Positions 5,708 to 5,962 of a stretch of DNA of 5,962 nt are shown here, one piece after another; the stretch's first letter is position 1; each line of letters opens with the position of its first letter. The stretch covers positions 6,714-12,675 of the forward strand of contig PLXF01000154.1 of NCBI GenBank assembly GCA_003151315.1, given 5' to 3'. The position numbers were made by a program, and so were the translations under genes. This DNA comes from Parachlamydiales bacterium (GTDB taxonomy: Bacteria; Chlamydiota; Chlamydiia; Chlamydiales; SM23-39). The notes under the pieces were generated by a model, which saw nothing but the letters and a program-made list of their open reading frames with translations, made no database searches and had not been told where the DNA came from.

Positions 5708-5752
5708 TTTATTTTTAATTTAATTATTACTATTATTGTAAATTAAAATAAA
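5708..5752. repeat. AT-only imperfect inverted repeat upstream of the small-protein operon
   Basis: The arm TTTATTTTTAATTTA (5708-5722) pairs with TAAATTAAAATAAA (5739-5752) apart from one bulged T, around a 16-nt loop. It lacks G and C, so an RNA stem would be weak; it could act as DNA structure, a protein-binding site or merely be low-complexity sequence. It begins 22 bp before the start of the 54-residue gene. Confidence 0.55.
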
Positions 5753-5879
5753 TTGTTTATATTTAATTATTATTTACTAATATATTTGTGTTTAAGCGAG
5801 AATGGGATCTTTTTATAAAAAATAGTTTGCGGTGTCAATTGATACCAATCCTTTAGTCACAAGGGGTATGCTTATCCTG

Positions 5880-5902
5880 TCCTTGTTCTTTTGCAACAAG
5901 GA
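5880..5902. repeat. Inverted repeat TCCTTGTT / AACAAGGA
   Basis: A perfect 8-bp stem around a 7-nt loop (5888-5894). Neither side has a T run, so it is not an intrinsic terminator. An operator for a gene beyond the edge, or for the minus-strand operon, is possible but unproven. Confidence 0.5.
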
Positions 5903-5962
5903 ATAATATACCACAATCGGTCAATAACTTGAAATTTCAGCAGCGTGAAAGTACCCTAGAAT

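Larger units (their letters stand above)
5687..5962. other. Non-coding right-hand region, AT-rich then palindrome-rich
   Basis: No credible gene is visible in these 276 bp on either strand. Positions 5711-5790 contain only 6 G or C in 80 bases. Beyond that base composition returns to normal and three palindromic sequences follow: TTTTTATAAAAA (5810-5821), GGTGTCAATTGATACC (5831-5846) and an 8-bp stem at 5880-5902. The region probably carries the promoter of the small minus-strand operon, and possibly that of a gene beyond the right edge. Confidence 0.6.

Noticed and set aside
5868..5906. Twelve-codon plus-strand reading MLILSLFFCNKE that could be a leader peptide.
   Set aside because: The AAGGGG before it ends only 1 nt from the ATG, and no downstream gene is visible to be controlled.
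5921..5962. Minus-strand open end ILGYFHAAEISSY as the tail of a gene from beyond the edge.
   Set aside because: Thirteen codons are too few to judge and I recognise no family.
5957..5962. TAGAAT at the right edge as a -10 box.
   Set aside because: There is no -35 match at 16-18 bp upstream, and the downstream sequence is missing.
1..5962. tRNA, rRNA, CRISPR, transposase or other mobile-element features.
   Set aside because: None was seen: no repeat-spacer pattern, no cloverleaf-like sequence, no terminal repeats flanking a gene and no recognisable transposase or integrase.

Overview
The window looks like a chromosomal segment from a member of the Chlamydiota, more likely one of the environmental, amoeba-associated lineages than Chlamydia itself. 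The reasons are a stand-alone SWIB-domain protein (a chlamydial hallmark in bacteria) beside ispD, truA and a HAD-family phosphatase. That order closely resembles the block I recall as CT460-CT464 of C. trachomatis. The placement rests on gene content and recalled synteny, not on a marker gene.

Layout, left to right. Positions 1-420 (minus strand) hold the N-terminal 140 residues of a multi-pass membrane protein that runs off the left edge. A 55-bp divergent gap separates it from a HAD phosphatase (476-1156, plus). Convergent to that is an overlapping ispD-truA pair (1178-2594, minus). Next come a short gap with a -10 box and an intrinsic terminator, and then the SWIB gene (2700-2963, minus) with a strong ribosome binding site. 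A 317-bp divergent control region follows, with a palindrome inside the likely SWIB promoter and a cluster of alternative hairpins. The largest gene (3281-5353, plus) encodes a 690-residue protein that I recognise as closely related to plant chloroplast UDP-glucose pyrophosphorylase UGP3, the sulfolipid-pathway enzyme. Two small genes on the minus strand, too short for usual ORF cut-offs, finish the coding part. One is a DUF1328/YtjA-type membrane peptide whose end overlaps the end of the UGP3-like gene by 42 bp; the other is a 54-residue basic protein. The last 276 bp contain no convincing gene, only an extremely AT-rich stretch and several palindromes.

How the genes fit together. IspD (isoprenoid precursor synthesis) and TruA (tRNA pseudouridylation) are housekeeping enzymes made from one transcript. 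SWIB is probably a chromatin- or DNA-associated protein with its own promoter and terminator. The UGP3-like enzyme would make a nucleotide sugar. The two small proteins form a probable stress-type operon. The most notable point is that three unrelated genes here (ispD, SWIB, UGP3-like) have close relatives in plants or other eukaryotes, which fits the known sharing of genes between Chlamydiae and plastid-bearing eukaryotes.
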